Below are positions 26,364-39,243 of a DNA stretch of 64,000 bases, in pieces. The DNA is from Osmia lignaria lignaria (lineage: Eukaryota; Arthropoda; Insecta; Hymenoptera; Megachilidae): contig NW_027478170.1 of the NCBI RefSeq assembly GCF_051020975.1, positions 1,488,001 to 1,552,000 on the forward strand, read 5' to 3'. The notes beneath the pieces are model-generated. The model did not search any database, was not told the DNA's origin, and was given only the letters and a program-made list of their open reading frames with translations. Each line of letters begins with the position of its first letter. The stretch's first letter is position 1. Both the position numbers and the translations under genes were made by a program.

Positions 26364-27329
26364 TTGCAGATTTATCTCAAGGGAAGAGGACTGACGGACA
26401 TATTTCGAGATATTTCTTCTTCTTGTTGTTCTTCTTCTGCACAGCTAAGCTGGAAGTGGCATTTGCAGCTCGCAATAGTGCAGAGTTATCTCAAAGAAAG
26501 AGGCCACGGTGTTTCTGTACCTCTATTATGTTGGTGCAGCTTCGGAACTTTTAAATATCTTGATCTATCTCGAGAACTACGCATCTGATCAAAAAATATC
26601 ATAGAACATAAAAAGTAGGAAACATAATTCTCTACAAAAAAGGTCTCTTAAGATTTTGCCATAGCTCGTTTCGTTTCCGAGATATTTGCAGATATATCTC
26701 AAGGGAAGGGGCCTGACGGACATATTTCGAGATATTTCTTCTTCTTGTTGTTCTTCTTCTGCACAGCTAAACTGGAAGTGGCATTTCCAGCTCGCAATAG
26801 TGCAGAGGTATCTCAAAGAATGGGGCCACGGTGTTTCTGTATCTCTATTATGTTGTTGCGGCTTCGGAACTTTTAAATATCTTGATATATCTCGAGAACT
26901 ACGCATCTGATCAAAAAATATCATAGAATATAAAAAGTAGGTAACTTAATTCTCTACAAAAAAGGTCTCTTAACATTTTGCCATAGCTCGCTTCGTTTCC
27001 GAGATATGTGCAGATTTATCGCAAGGGAAGGGGCCTGACGGACATATTTCGAGATATTTCTTCTTCCTGTTGTTCTTCTTCTGCACAGCTAAGCTGGAAG
27101 TGGCATTTGCGGCTCGCACTAGTGCAGAGTTATCTCAAAGAAAGGGGCCACGGTGTTTCTGAATCTCTATTATGTTGGTGCGGCTTCGGAACTTTTAAAT
27201 ATCTCGATATATCTCGAAAACTACGCTTCTGATCAAAAAATATCATAGAACATAAATTGTAGGAAACATAATTCTCTACAAAAAACGTCTCTCAACATTT
27301 TGCCATAGCTCGCTTCGTTTCCGAGATAT

Positions 27330-27651
27330 TTGCAGATTCAGCTCAAAGGAACTGGCCTGACGGACATATTTCGAGATATTTCTTCTTCTTGTTGTTCTTC
27401 CTCTGCACAGCTAAGCTGGAAGTGGCATTTGCAGCTCGCAATACTGCAGAGTTATCTCAATGAAAGGGGCCACGGTGTTTCTGTATCTCTATTATGTTGG
27501 TGCGGCTTCGGAACTTTTAAATATCTTGATATATCTCGAGAACTACGCATCTGATCAAAAAATATCATAGAAAATAAAAAGTAGGACACTTAATTCTCTA
27601 CAAAAAAGGTCTCTTAACATTTTGCCATAGCTCGCTTCGTTTCCGAGATAT
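27330..27651 (+). repeat. Chimeric monomer ending copy 2
   Basis: The head matches 24432 (CAGCTCAAAGGAACTGG, AATACTGCAG, T at 27461, CTTGAT). The tail matches 22178/25398 (AGAAAATAAAAAG, AGGACACTT). The exchange lies between 27528 and 27572. It starts the third, shortened copy of the HOR at an internal point. Confidence 0.8.
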
Positions 27652-28295
27652 TTGCAGATTTATCTCAAGGGAAGGGGCCTGACGGACATATTTCGAGATA
27701 TTTCTTCTTCTTGTTGTTCTTCTTCTGCACAGCTAAGCTGGAAGTGGCATTTGCAGGTCGCAATAGTGCAGAGTTATCTCAACGAAAGGGCCCACGGTGT
27801 TTCTGTATCTCTATTATGTTGGTGCGGCTTCGGAACTTTTAAATATCTCGATATATCTCGAAAACTACGCTTCTGATCAAAAAATATCATAGAACATAAA
27901 AAGTAGGAAACTTAATTCTCTACAAAAAAGGTCTCTTAACATTTTGCCATAGCTTGCTTCGTTTTCGAGATATTTGCAGATTTATCTCAAGGGAAGGGGA
28001 CTGACGGACATATTTCGAGATATTTCTTCTTCTTGTTGTTCTTCTTCTGCACAGCTAAGCTGGAAGTGGCATTTGCAGCTCGCAATAGTGCAGAGTTATC
28101 TCAAAGAAAGAGGCCACGGTGTTTCTGTACCTCTATTATGTTGGTGCAGCTTCGGAACTTTTAAATATCTTGATATATCTCGAGAACTACGCATCTGATC
28201 AAAAAATATCATAGAACATAAAAAGTAGAAAACTTAATTCTCTACAAAAAAGGTCTCTCAATATTTTGCCATAGCTCGCTTCGTTTCCGAGATAT
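27652..28295 (+). repeat. 9-monomer HOR, truncated third copy, 2 monomers
   Basis: The monomer at 27652 matches 22500/25720 (AAAGGGCCCACGG, GCAGGT). The monomer at 27974 has the head of 26042 (CTTGCTTCGTTTTCG, GGGGACTG) and the later part of 26364 (GAGGCCACGG, CTGTACCTC, GTGCAGCTTCGG). The HOR ends here. Confidence 0.75.
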
Positions 28296-28617
28296 ATGCA
28301 GATTTATCTCAAGGGAAGGGGCCTGACGGACATATTTCGAGATATTTCTTCTTCTTGTTGTTCTTCTTCTGCACAGCTAAACTAGAAGTGGCATTTCCAG
28401 CTCGCAATAGTGCAGAGTTATCTGAAAGAAAGGGGCCACGGTGTTTCTGTATCTCTATTATGTTGGTGCGGCTTCGGAACTTTTAAATATCTTGATATAT
28501 CTCGAGAACTACGCATCTGATCAAAAAATATCATAGAACATAAAAAGTAGAAAACTTAATTCTCTACAAAAAAGGTCTCTCAACATTTTGCCATAGCTCG
28601 CTTCGTTTCCGAGATAT
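28296..28617 (+). repeat. Monomer linking to the 5-monomer HOR
   Basis: It shares TATCTGAAAG and GTAGAAAACTT with the monomer at 29906, 1,610 bp downstream, so the 1,610-bp periodicity begins here. GATATATGCAG creates a real ATG at the usual TTG, but CTAGAAGTGG adds a stop, so this copy has no long open frame. Confidence 0.75.
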
Positions 28618-30227
28618 ATGCAGATTTATCTCAAGGGAAGGGGCCTGACGGACATATTTCGAGATATTTCTTCTTCTTGTTGTTCTTCTTCTGCACAGCT
28701 AAACTGGAAGTGGCATTTCCAGCTCGCAATAGTGCAGAGTTATCTGAAAGAAAGGGGCCACGGTGTTTCTGTATCTCTATTATGTTGGTGCGGCTTCGGA
28801 ACTTTTAAATATCTTGATACATCTCGAGAACTACGCTTCTGATCAAAAAATATCATAGAACATAAATTGTAGGAAACATAATTCTCTACAAAAAAGGTCT
28901 CTTAAGATTTTGCCATAGCTCGTTTCGTTTCCGAGATATTTGCAGATATATCTCAAGGGAAGGGGCCTGACGGACATATTTCGAGATATTTCTTCTTCTT
29001 GTTGTTCTTCTTCTGCACAGCTAAACTGGAAGTGGCATTTCCAGCTCGCAATAGTGCAGAGTTATCTCAAAGAATGGGGCCACGGTGTTTCTGTATCTCT
29101 ATTATGTTGGTGCGGCTTCGGAACTTTTAAATATCTTGATATATCTCGAGAACTACGCATCTGATCAAAAAATATCATAGAACATAAAAAGTAGGAAACT
29201 TAATTCTCTACAAAAAAGGTCTCTTAACATTTTGCCATAGCTCGCTTCGTTTCCGAGATATTTGCAGATATATCTCAAGGGAAGGGGCCTGACGGACATA
29301 TTTCGAGATATTTCTTCTTCTTGTTGTTCTTCTTCTGCACAGCTAAGCTGGAAGTGGCATTTGCAGCTCGCAATAGTGCAGAGTTATCTCAAAGAATGGG
29401 GCCACGGTGTTTCTGTATCTCTATTATGTTGGTGCGGCTTCGGAACTTTTAAATATCTTGATATATCTCGAGAACTACGCATCTGATCAAAAAATATCAT
29501 AGAACATAAAAAGTAGGTAACTTAATGCTCTACAAAAAAGGTCTCCTAACATTTTGCCATAGCTCGCTTCGTTTCCGAGATATTTGCAGATTCAGCTCAA
29601 AGGAACTGGCCTGACGGACATATTTCGAGATATTTCTTCTTCTTGTTGTTCTTCCTCTGCACAGCTAAGCTGGAAGTGGCATTTGCAGCTCGCAATACTG
29701 CAGAGTTATCTCAAAGAAAGGGGCCACGGTGTTTCTGTATCTCTATTATGTTGGTGCGGCTTCGGAACTTTTAAATATCTTGATATATCTCGAGAACTAC
29801 GCATCTGATCAAATAATATCATAGAACATAAAAAGTAGGAAACTTAATTCTCTACAAGTAAGGTCTCTTAACATTTTGCCATAGCTTGCTTCGTTTTCGA
29901 GATATTTGCAGATTTATCTCAAGGGAAGGGGACTGACGGACATATTTCGAGATATTTCTTCTTCTTGTTGTTCTTCTTCTGCACAGCTAAACTGGAAGTG
30001 GCATTTCCAGCTCGCAATAGTGCAGAGTTATCTGAAAGAAAGGGGCCACGGTGTTTCTGTATCTCTATTATGTTGGTGCGGCTTCGGAACTTTTAAATAT
30101 CTTGATATATCTCGAGAACTACGCATCTGATCAAAAAATATCATAGAACATAAAAAGTAGAAAACTTAATTCTCTACAAAAAAGGTCTCTCAACATTTTG
30201 CCATAGCTCGCTTCGTTTCCGAGATAT
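28618..30227 (+). repeat. 5-monomer HOR, copy 1, 1,610 bp
   Basis: The monomers are 28618 (GATATATGCAG, TATCTGAAAG), 28940 and 29262 (both AGAATGGGGCC), 29584 (CAGCTCAAAGGAACTGG head) and 29906 (CTTGCTTCGTTTTCG entry). The first three are repeated 1,610 bp on. Confidence 0.8.
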
Positions 30228-31193
30228 ATGCAGATTTATCTCAAGGGAAGGGGCCTGACGGACATATTTCGAGATATTTCTTCTTCTTGTTGTTCTTCTT
30301 CTGCACAGCTAAACTGGAAGTGGCATTTCCAGCTCGCAATAGTGCAGAGTTATCTGAAAGAAAGGGGCCACGGTGTTTCTGTATCTCTATTATGTTGGTG
30401 CGGCTTCGGAACTTTTAAATATCTTGATATATCTCGAGAACTACGCTTCTGATCAAAAAATATCATAGAACATAAATTGTAGGAAACATAATTCTCTACA
30501 AAAAAGGTCTCTTAAGATTTTGCCATAGCTCGTTTCGTTTCCGAGATATTTGCAGATATATCTCAAGGGAAGGGGCCTGACGGACATATTTCGAGATATT
30601 TCTTCTTCTTGTTGTTCTTCTTCTGCACAGCTAAACTGGAAGTGGCATTTCCAGCTCGCAATAGTGCAGAGTTATCTCAAAGAATGGGGCCACGGTGTTT
30701 CTGTATCTCTATTATGTTGGTGCGGCTTCGGAACTTTTAAATATCTTGATATATCTCGAGAACTACGCATCTGATCAAAAAATATCATAGAACATAAAAA
30801 GTAGGAAACTTAATTCTCTACAAAAAAGGTCTCTTAACATTTTGCCATAGCTCGCTTCGTTTCCGAGATATTTGCAGATATATCTCAAGGGAAGGGGCCT
30901 GACGGACATATTTCGAGATATTTCTTCTTCTTGTTGTTCTTCATCTGCACAGCTAAGCTGGAAGTGGCATTTGCAGCTCGCAATAGTGCAGAGTTATCTC
31001 AAAGAAAGGGGCCACGGTGTTTCTGTATCTCTATTATGTTGGTGCGGCTTCGGAACTTTTAAATATCTCGATGTATCTCGAAAACTATGCTTCTGATCAA
31101 AAAATATCATAGAACATAAAAAGTAGGAAACTTAATTCTCTACAAAAAAGGTCTCTTAACATTTTGCCATAGCTCGCTTCGTTTCCGAGATAT
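30228..31193 (+). repeat. 5-monomer HOR, partial copy 2, 3 monomers
   Basis: 30228, 30550 and 30872 correspond to 28618, 28940 and 29262. The monomer at 30872 has lost AGAATGGGG and has private TTCATCTGC, GATGTATC and ACTATGCTTC, then the order breaks. Confidence 0.78.
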
Positions 31194-34091
31194 TTGCATA
31201 TTTATCTCAAGGGAAGGGGCCTGACGGACATATTTCGAGATATTTCTTCTTCTTGTTGTTCTTCTTCTGCACAGCTAAGCTGGAAGTGGCATTTGCGGCT
31301 CGCACTAGTGCAGAGTTATCTCAAAGAAAGGGGCCACGGTGTTTCTGTATCTCTATTATGTTGGTGCGGCTTCGGAACTTTTAAATATCTTGATATATCT
31401 CGAGAACTACGCATCTGATCAAAAAATATCATTGAACATGAAAAGTAGGAAACTTAATTCTCTACAGAAAAGGTCTCTTAACATTTTGCCATAGCTCTCT
31501 TCGTTTCCGAGATATTTGCAGATTTATCTCAAGGGAAGGGGCCTGACGGACATATTTCGAGATATTTCTTCTTCTTGTTGTTCTTCTTCTGCACAGCTAA
31601 GCTGGAAGTGGCATTTGCAGCTCGCAATAGTGCAGACTTATCTCAAAGAAAGGGGCCACGGTGTTTCTGTATCTCTATTATGTTGGTGCGGCTTCGGAAC
31701 TTTTAAATATCTTGATATATCTCGGGAACTACGCATCTGATCAAAAAATATCATAGAACATAAAAAGTAGGAAACTTAATTCTCTACAAAAAAGGTCTCT
31801 TAACATTTTGCCATAGCTCGCTTCGTTTCCGAGATATTTGCAGATTTATCTCAAGGGAAGGGGCCTGACGGACATGTTTCGAGATATTTCTTCTTCTTGT
31901 TGTTCTTCTTCTGCACAGCTAAACTGGAAGTGGCATTTCCAGCTCGCAATAGTGCAGAGTTATCTCAAAGAAAGGGGCCACGGTGTTTCTGTATCTCTAT
32001 TATGTTGGTGCGGCTTCGGAACTTTTAAATATCTCGATATATCTCGAAAACTACGCTTCTGATCAAAAAATATCATAGAACATAAATTGTAGGAAACATA
32101 ATTCCCTACAAATAAAGTCTCTTAACATTTTGCCATAGCTCGCTTCGTTTCCGAGATATTTGCAGATTTATCTCAAGGGAAGGGGCCTGACGGACATATT
32201 TCGAGATATTTCTTCTTCTTGTTGTTCTTCTTCTGCACAGCGAAGCTGGAAGTGGCATTTGCAGCTCGCAATAGTGCAGACTTATCTCAAAGAAAGGGGC
32301 CACGGTGTTTCTGTATCTCTATTATGTTGGTGCGGCTTCGGAACTTTTAAATATCTCGATATATCTCGAGAACTACGCATCTGATCAAAAAATATCATAG
32401 AACATAGAAAGTAGCAAACTTAATTCTCCACAAAAAAGCTGTCTTAACATTTTGCCATAGCTCGCTTCGTTTCCGAGATATTTGCAGATTTATCTCAAGG
32501 GAAGGGGCCTGACGGACATGTTTCGAGATATTTCTTCTTCTTGTTGTTCTTCTTCTGCACAGCTAAACTGGAAGTGGCATTTCCAGCTCGCAATAGTGCA
32601 GAGTTATCTCAAAGAAAGGGGCCACGGTGTTTCTGTATCTCTATTATGTTGGTGCGGCTTCGGAACTTTTAAATATCTTGATATATCTCGAGAACTACGC
32701 ATCTGATCAAGAAATATCATACAACATAAAAAGTAGGAAACTTAATTCTCTACAAAAAAGGTCTCTTAACATTTTGCCATAGCTCGCTTCGTTTCCGATA
32801 TATTTGCAGATTTATCTCAAGGGAAGGGGCCTGACGGACATATATCGAGATATTTCTTCTTCTTGTTGTTCTTCTTCTGCACAGCTAAGCTGGAAGTGGC
32901 ATTTGCAGCTCGCAATAGTGCAGAGTTATCTCAAAGAAAGGGGCCACGGTGTTTCTGTATCTCTATTATGTTGGTGCGGCTTCGGAACTTTTAAATATCT
33001 TGATATATCTCGAAAACTACGCATCTGATCAAAAAATATCATAGAACATAAAAAGTAGGAAACTTAATTCTCTACAAAAAAGGTCTCTTAACATTTTGCC
33101 ATAGCTCGCTTCGTTTCCGAGATATTTGCACATTTATCTCAAGGGAAGGGGCCTAACGGACATATTTCGAGATATTTCTTCTTCTTGTTGTTCTTCTTCT
33201 GCACAGCTAAGCTGGAAGTGGCATTTACAGCTCGCAATAGTGCAGAGTTATCTCAAAGAAAGGGGCCACGGTGTTTCTGTATCTCTATTATGTTGGTGCG
33301 GCTTCGGAACTTTTAAATATCTCGATATATCTCGAGAACTGCGCATCTGATCAAAAAATATTATAGAACATAAAAAGTAGGAAACTTAATTCTCTACAAA
33401 AAAGGTCTCTTAACATTTTGCCATAGCTCGCTTCGTTTCCGAGATATTTGCAGATTTATCTCAAGGGAAGGGGCCTAACGGACATATTTCGAGATATTTT
33501 TGCTTCTTGTTGTTCTTCTTCTGCACAGCTAAACTGGAAGTGGCATTTCCAGCTCGCAATAGTGCAGAGTTATCTCAAAGAAAGGGGCCACGGTGTTTCT
33601 GTATCTCTATTATGTTGGTGCGGCTTCGGAACTTTTAAATATCTCGATATATCTCGAAAACTACGCTTCTGATCAAAAAATATCATAGAGCATAAATTGT
33701 AGGAAACATAATTCTCTACAAAAAACGTCTCTTATCATTTTGCCATAGCTCGCTTCGTTTCCGAGATATTTGCAGATTCAGCTCAAAGGAACTGGCCTGA
33801 CGGACATATTTCGAGATATTTCTTCTTCTTGTTGTTCTTCCTCTGCACAGCTAAGCTGGAAGTGGCATTTGCAGCTCGCAATAGTGCAGAGTTGTCTCAC
33901 AGAAAGGGGCCACGGTGTTTCTGTATCTCTATTATGTTGGTGCGGCTTCGGAACTTTTAAATATCTTGATATATCTCGAGAACTAAGCATCTGATCAAAA
34001 AATATCATAGAACATAAAAAGTAGGAAACTTAATTCTCTACAAAAAAGGTCTCTTAACATTTTGCCATAGCTCGCTTCGTTTCCGAGATAT
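31194..34091 (+). repeat. 9-monomer HOR of a different type, copy 1, 2,898 bp
   Basis: The monomers are 31194 (TTGCATATTTATC, ATTGAACATG), 31516 (CTCTCTTCG, GCAGACTTATC, CTCGGGAAC), 31838 (GACATGTTTCG, tail CCCTACAAATAAAG), 32160 (CAGCGAAGC), 32482 (GACATGTTTCG), 32804 (CCGATATATTTGC), 33126 (TTGCACATTTATC), 33448 (TTTTTGCTTCTTG) and 33770 (CAGCTCAAAGGAACTGG). Confidence 0.82.
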
Positions 34092-35057
34092 TTGCATATT
34101 TATCTCAAGGGAAGGGGCCTGACGGACATATTTCGAGATATTTCTTCTTCTTGTTGTTCTTCTTCTGCACAGCTAAGCTGGAAGTGGCATTTGCGGCTCG
34201 CACTAGTGCAGAGTTATCTCAAAGAAAGGGGCCACGGTGTTTCTGTATCTCTATTATGTTGGTGCGGCTTCGGAACTTTTAAATATCTTGATATATCTCG
34301 AGAACTACGCATCTGATCAAAAAATATCATTGAACATGAAAAGTAGGAAACTTAATTCTCTACAAAAAAGGTCTCTTAACATTTTGCCATAGCTCTCTTC
34401 GTTTCCGAGATATTTGCAGATTTATCTCAAGGGAAGGGGCCTGACGGACATATTTCGAGATATTTCTTCTTCTTGTTGTTCTTCTTCTGCACAGCTAAGC
34501 TGGAAGTGGCATTTGCAGCTCGCAATAGTGCAGACTTATCTCAAAGAAAGGGGCCACGGTGTTTCTGTATCTCTATTATGTTGGTGCGGCTTCGGAACTT
34601 TTAAATATCTTGATATATCTCGGGAACTACGCATCTGATCAAAAAATATCATAGAACATAAAAAGTAGGAAACTTAATTCTCTACAAAAAAGGTCTCTTA
34701 ACATTTTGCCATAGCTCGCTTCGTTTCCGAGATATTTGCAGATTTATCTCAAGGGAAGGGGCCTGACGGACATGTTTCGAGATATTTCTTCTTCTTGTTG
34801 TTCTTCTTCTGCACAGCTAAACTGGAAGTGGCATTTCCAGCTCGCAATAGTGCAGAGTTATCTCAAAGAAAGGGGCCACGGTGTTTCTGTATCTCTATTA
34901 TGTTGGTGCGGCTTCGGAACTTTTAAATATCTCGATATATCTCGAAAACTACGCTTCTGATCAAAAAATATCATAGAACATAAATTGTAGGAAACATAAT
35001 TCCCTACAAATAAAGTCTCTTAACATTTTGCCATAGCTCGCTTCGTTTCCGAGATAT
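34092..35057 (+). repeat. Second 9-monomer HOR type, partial copy 2, 3 monomers
   Basis: 34092, 34414 and 34736 repeat 31194, 31516 and 31838 with the same private variants, 2,898 bp downstream. The match runs into the head of 35058 (CAGCGAAGC, as at 32160). The order then changes, and 35380 picks up the 33126 head variant. Confidence 0.8.
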
Positions 35058-37311
35058 TTGCAGATTTATCTCAAGGGAAGGGGCCTGACGGACATATTTC
35101 GAGATATTTCTTCTTCTTGTTGTTCTTCTTCTGCACAGCGAAGCTGGAAGTGGCATTCGCAGCTCGCTATAGTGCAGAGTTATCTCAAAGAAAGGGGCCA
35201 CGGTGTTTCTGTATCTCTATTATGTTGGTGCGGCTTCGGAACTTTTAAATATCTTGATATATCTCGAGAACTACGCATCTGATCAAAAAATATGATAGAA
35301 CATAAAAAGTAGGAAACTTAATTCTCTACAAAAAAGGTCTCTTAACATTTTGCCATAGCTCGCTTCGTTTCCGAGATATTTGCACATTTATCTCAAGGGA
35401 AGGGGCCTAACGGACATATTTCGAGATATTTCTTCTTCTTGTTGTTCTTCTTCTGCACAGCTAAGCTGGAACTGGCATTTGCAGGTCGCAATAGTGCAGA
35501 GTTATCTCAAAGAAAGGGGCCACGGTGTTTCTGTATCTCTATTATGTTGGTGCGGCTTCGGAACTTTTAAATATCTCGATATATCTCGAAAACTACGCTT
35601 CTGATCAAAAAATATCAGAGAACGTAAATTGTAGGAAACATAATTCTCTACAAAAAAGGTCTCTTAACATTTTGCCATAGCTCGCTTCGTTTCCGAGATA
35701 TTTGCAGATTTATCTCAAGGGAAGGGTCCTGATGGATATATTTCGTGATATTTCTTCTTCTTGTTGTTGTTCTTCTGCACAGCTAAACTGGAAGTGGCAT
35801 TTCCAGCTCGCAATCGTGCAGAGTTATCTCAAAGAAAGGGGCCACGGTGTTTCTGTATCTCTATTATGTTGGTGCGTCTTCGGAACTTTTAAATATCTTG
35901 ATATATCTCGAGAACTACGCATCTGATCAAAAAATATCATAGAACATAAAAAGTAGGAAACTTAATTCTCTACAAAAAAGGTCTCTTAACATTTTGCCAT
36001 AGCTCGCTTCGTTTCCGAGATATTTGCAGATTTATCTCAAGGGAAGGGGCCTGACGGACATATTTCGAGATATTTCTTCTTCTTGTTGTTCTTCCTCTGC
36101 ACAGCTAAGCTGGAAGTGGCATTTGCAGCTCGCAATAGTGCAGAGTTATCTCAAAGAAAGGGGCCACGGTGTTTCTGTATCTCTATTATGTTGGTGCGGC
36201 TTCGGAACTTTTAAATATCTTGATATATCTCGAGAACTACGCTTCTGATCAAAAAATATCATAGAACATAAATTGTAGGAACCATAATTCTCTACAAAAG
36301 AGGTCTCTTAACATTTTGCGATAGCTCGCTTCGTTTCCGAGATATTTGCAGATTTATCTCAAGGGAAGGGTCCTGATGGATATATTTCGAGATATTTCTT
36401 CTTCTTGTTGTTCTTCTTCTGCACAGCTAAACTGGAAGTGGCATTTCCAGCTCGCAATCGTGCAGAATTATCTCAAAGAAAGGGGCCACGGTGTTTCTGT
36501 ATCTCTATTATGTTGGTGCGGCTTCGGAACTTTTAAATATCTTGATATATCTCGAGAACTACGCCTCTGATCGAAAAATATCATAGAACATAAAAAGTAG
36601 GAAACTTAATTCTCTACAAAAAAGGTCTCTTAACATTTTGCCATAGCTCGCTTCGTTTCCGAGATATTTGCAGATTTATCTCAAGGGAAGGGGCCTGACG
36701 GACATATTTCGAGATATTTCTTCTTCTTGTTGTTCTTCTTCTGCACAGCTAAACTGGAAGTGGCATTTCCAGCTCGCACTAGTGCAGAGTTATCTCAAAG
36801 AAAGGAGCCACGGAGTTTCTGTATCTCTATTATGTTGGTGCGGCTTCGGAACTTTTAAATATCTTGATATATCTCGAGAACTACGCATCTGATCAAAAAA
36901 TATCGTAGAACATAAAAAGTAGGAAACTTAATTCTCTACAAAAAAGGTCTGTTAACATTTTGCCATAGCTCGCTTCGTTTCCGAGATATTTGCAGATTTA
37001 TCTCAAGGGAAGGGGCCTGACGGACATATTTCGAGATATTTCTTCTTCTTGTTGTTCTTCTTCTGCACAGCTAAGCTGGAAGTGGCATTTGCGGCTCGCA
37101 CTAGTGCAGCGTTATCTCAAAGAAGGGGGCCACGGTGTTTCTGTATCTCTATTATGTTGGTGCGGCTTCGGAACTTTTAAATATCTCGATATATCTCGAA
37201 AACTACGCTTCTGATCAAAAAATATCATAGAACATAAATTGTAGGAAACATAATTCCCTACAAATAAAGTCTCTTAACATTTTGCCATAGCTCGCTTCGT
37301 TTCCGAGATAT
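35058..37311 (+). repeat. Central 7-monomer HOR, copy 1, 2,254 bp
   Basis: The monomers are 35058 (GCATTCGCAGCTCGCTATAG, ATATGATAG), 35380 (GGAACTGGC, ATCAGAGAACG), 35702 (GGGTCCTGATGGATATATTT, TTCGTGATAT), 36024 (AGGAACCATAATTC, TTGCGATAGC), 36346 (GGGTCCTGATGG, AATCGTGCAGAATT), 36668 (GGAGCCACGGAG, ATCGTAG) and 36990 (GCAGCGTTATC, AGAAGGGGG). Confidence 0.85.
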
Positions 37312-39243
37312 TTGCAGATTTATCTCAAGGGAAGGGGCCTGACGGACATATTTCGAGATATTTCTTCTTCTTGTTGTTCTTCTTCTGCACAGCGAAGCTG
37401 GAAGTGGCATTCGCAGCTCGCTATAGTGCAGAGTTATCTCAAAGAAAGGGGCCACGGTGTTTCTGTATCTCTATTATGTTGGTGCGGCTTCGGAACTTTT
37501 AAATATCTTGATATATCTCGAGAACTACGCATCTGATCAAAAAATATGATAGAACATAAAAAGTAGGAAACTTAATTCTCTACAAAAAAGGTCTCTTAAC
37601 ATTTTGCCATAGCTCGCTTCGTTTCCGAGATATTTGCACATTTATCTCAAGGGAAGGGGCCTAACGGACATATTTCGAGATATTTCTTCTTCTTGTTGTT
37701 CTTCTTCTGCACAGCTAAGCTGGAACTGGCATTTGCAGGTCGCAATAGTGCAGAGTTATCTCAAAGAAAGGGGCCACGGTGTTTCTGTATCTCTATTATG
37801 TTGGTGCGGCTTCGGAACTTTTAAATATCTCGATATATCTCGAAAACTACGCTTCTGATCAAAAAATATCAGAGAACGTAAATTGTAGGAAACATAATTC
37901 TCTACAAAAAAGGTCTCTTAACATTTTGCCATAGCTCGCTTCGTTTCCGAGATATTTGCAGATTTATCTCAAGGGAAGGGTCCTGATGGACATATTTCGT
38001 GATATTTCTTCTTCTTGTTGTTGTTCTTCTGCACAGCTAAACTGGAAGTGGCATTTCCAGCTCGCAATCGTGCAGAGTTATCTCAAAGAAAGGGGCCACG
38101 GTGTTTCTGTATCTCTATTATGTTGGTGCGTCTTCGGAACTTTTAAATATCTTGATATATCTCGAGAACTACGCATCTGATCAAAAAATATCATAGAACA
38201 TAAAAAGTAGGAAACTTAATTCTCTACAAAAAAGGTCTCTTAACATTTTGCCATAGCTCGCTTCGTTTCCGAGATATTTGCAGATTTATCTCAAGGGAAG
38301 GGGCCTGACGGACATATTTCGAGATATTTCTTCTTCTTGTTGTTCTTCCTCTGCACAGCTAAGCTGGAAGTGGCATTTGCAGCTCGCAATAGTGCAGAGT
38401 TATCTCAAAGAAAGGGGCCACGGTGTTTCTGTATCTCTATTATGTTGGTGCGGCTTCGGAACTTTTAAATATCTTGATATATCTCGAGAACTACGCTTCT
38501 GATCAAAAAATATCATAGAACATAAATTGTAGGAACCATAATTCTCTACAAAAGAGGTCTCTTAACATTTTGCGATAGCTCGCTTCGTTTCCGAGATATT
38601 TGCAGATTTATCTCAAGGGAAGGGTCCTGATGGATATATTTCGAGATATTTCTTCTTCTTGTTGTTCTTCTTCTGCACAGCTAAACTGGAAGTGGCATTT
38701 CCAGCTCGCACTAGTGCAGAGTTATCTCAAAGAAAGGAGCCACGGAGTTTCTGTATCTCTATTATGTTGGTGCGGCTTCGGAACTTTTAAATATCTTGAT
38801 ATATCTCGAGAACTACGCATCTGATCAAAAAATATCGTAGAACATAAAAAGTAGGAAACTTAATTCTCTACAAAAAAGGTCTCTTAACATTTTGCCATAG
38901 CTCGCTTCGTTTCCGAGATATTTGCAGATTTATCTCAAGGGAAGGGGCCTGACGGACATATTTCGAGATATTTCTTCTTCTTGTTGTTCTTCTTCTGCAC
39001 AGCTAAGCTGGAAGTGGCATTTGCGGCTCGCACTAGTGCAGCGTTATCTCAAAGAAGGGGGCCACGGTGTTTCTGTATCTCTATTATGTTGGTGCGGCTT
39101 CGGAACTTTTAAATATCTTGATATATCTCGAGAACTACGCATCTGATCAAAAAATATCATAGAACATAAAAAGTAGGAAACTTAATTCTCTACAAAAAAG
39201 GTCTGTTAACATTTTGCCATAGCTCGCTTCGTTTCCGAGATAT
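37312..39243 (+). repeat. Central 7-monomer HOR, copy 2, reduced to 6, 1,932 bp
   Basis: 37312, 37634, 37956 and 38278 repeat copy 1 at +2,254 bp with the same private variants. 38600 is a fusion of the 36346 and 36668 equivalents, and 38922 matches 36990 (at +1,932), except for its tail. Confidence 0.85.
38600..38921 (+). repeat. Chimeric monomer (36346-type head, 36668-type tail)
   Basis: The head has GGGTCCTGATGGATAT (last head-specific base 38635). From C at 38711 it follows 36668 (GCACTAGTGC, GGAGCCACGGAG, ATCGTAGAAC). The exchange lies between 38636 and 38710 and removes one monomer. Confidence 0.83.

Larger units (their letters stand above)
24754..27651 (+). repeat. 9-monomer HOR, copy 2, 2,898 bp, rearranged inside
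   Basis: Same net length as copy 1 but with two offsetting changes. The equivalent of 21856 is split over 24754 and 25076, a gain of one monomer. The equivalents of 22822 and 23144 are fused in 26042, a loss of one. Matching positions are therefore 3,220 bp apart for 22178/25398 and 22500/25720, but 2,898 bp apart from 23466/26364 onward. Confidence 0.85.

Noticed and set aside
23691..26924. 111-codon minus-strand open frames at 23691-24026 and 26589-26924, and 76-codon ones at 21542, 33778 and 63394
   Set aside because: These begin at an ATG present in most monomers and normally stop at TTATCTC read in reverse (TAA). Single substitutions in that stop (GATATCTC, GGTATCTC, GTTGTCTC, GTTACCTC type) lengthen them by chance. 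The 111-codon pair are the two copies of one HOR monomer. Because 322 leaves remainder 1 when divided by 3, a frame that crosses monomers enters a different frame each time.
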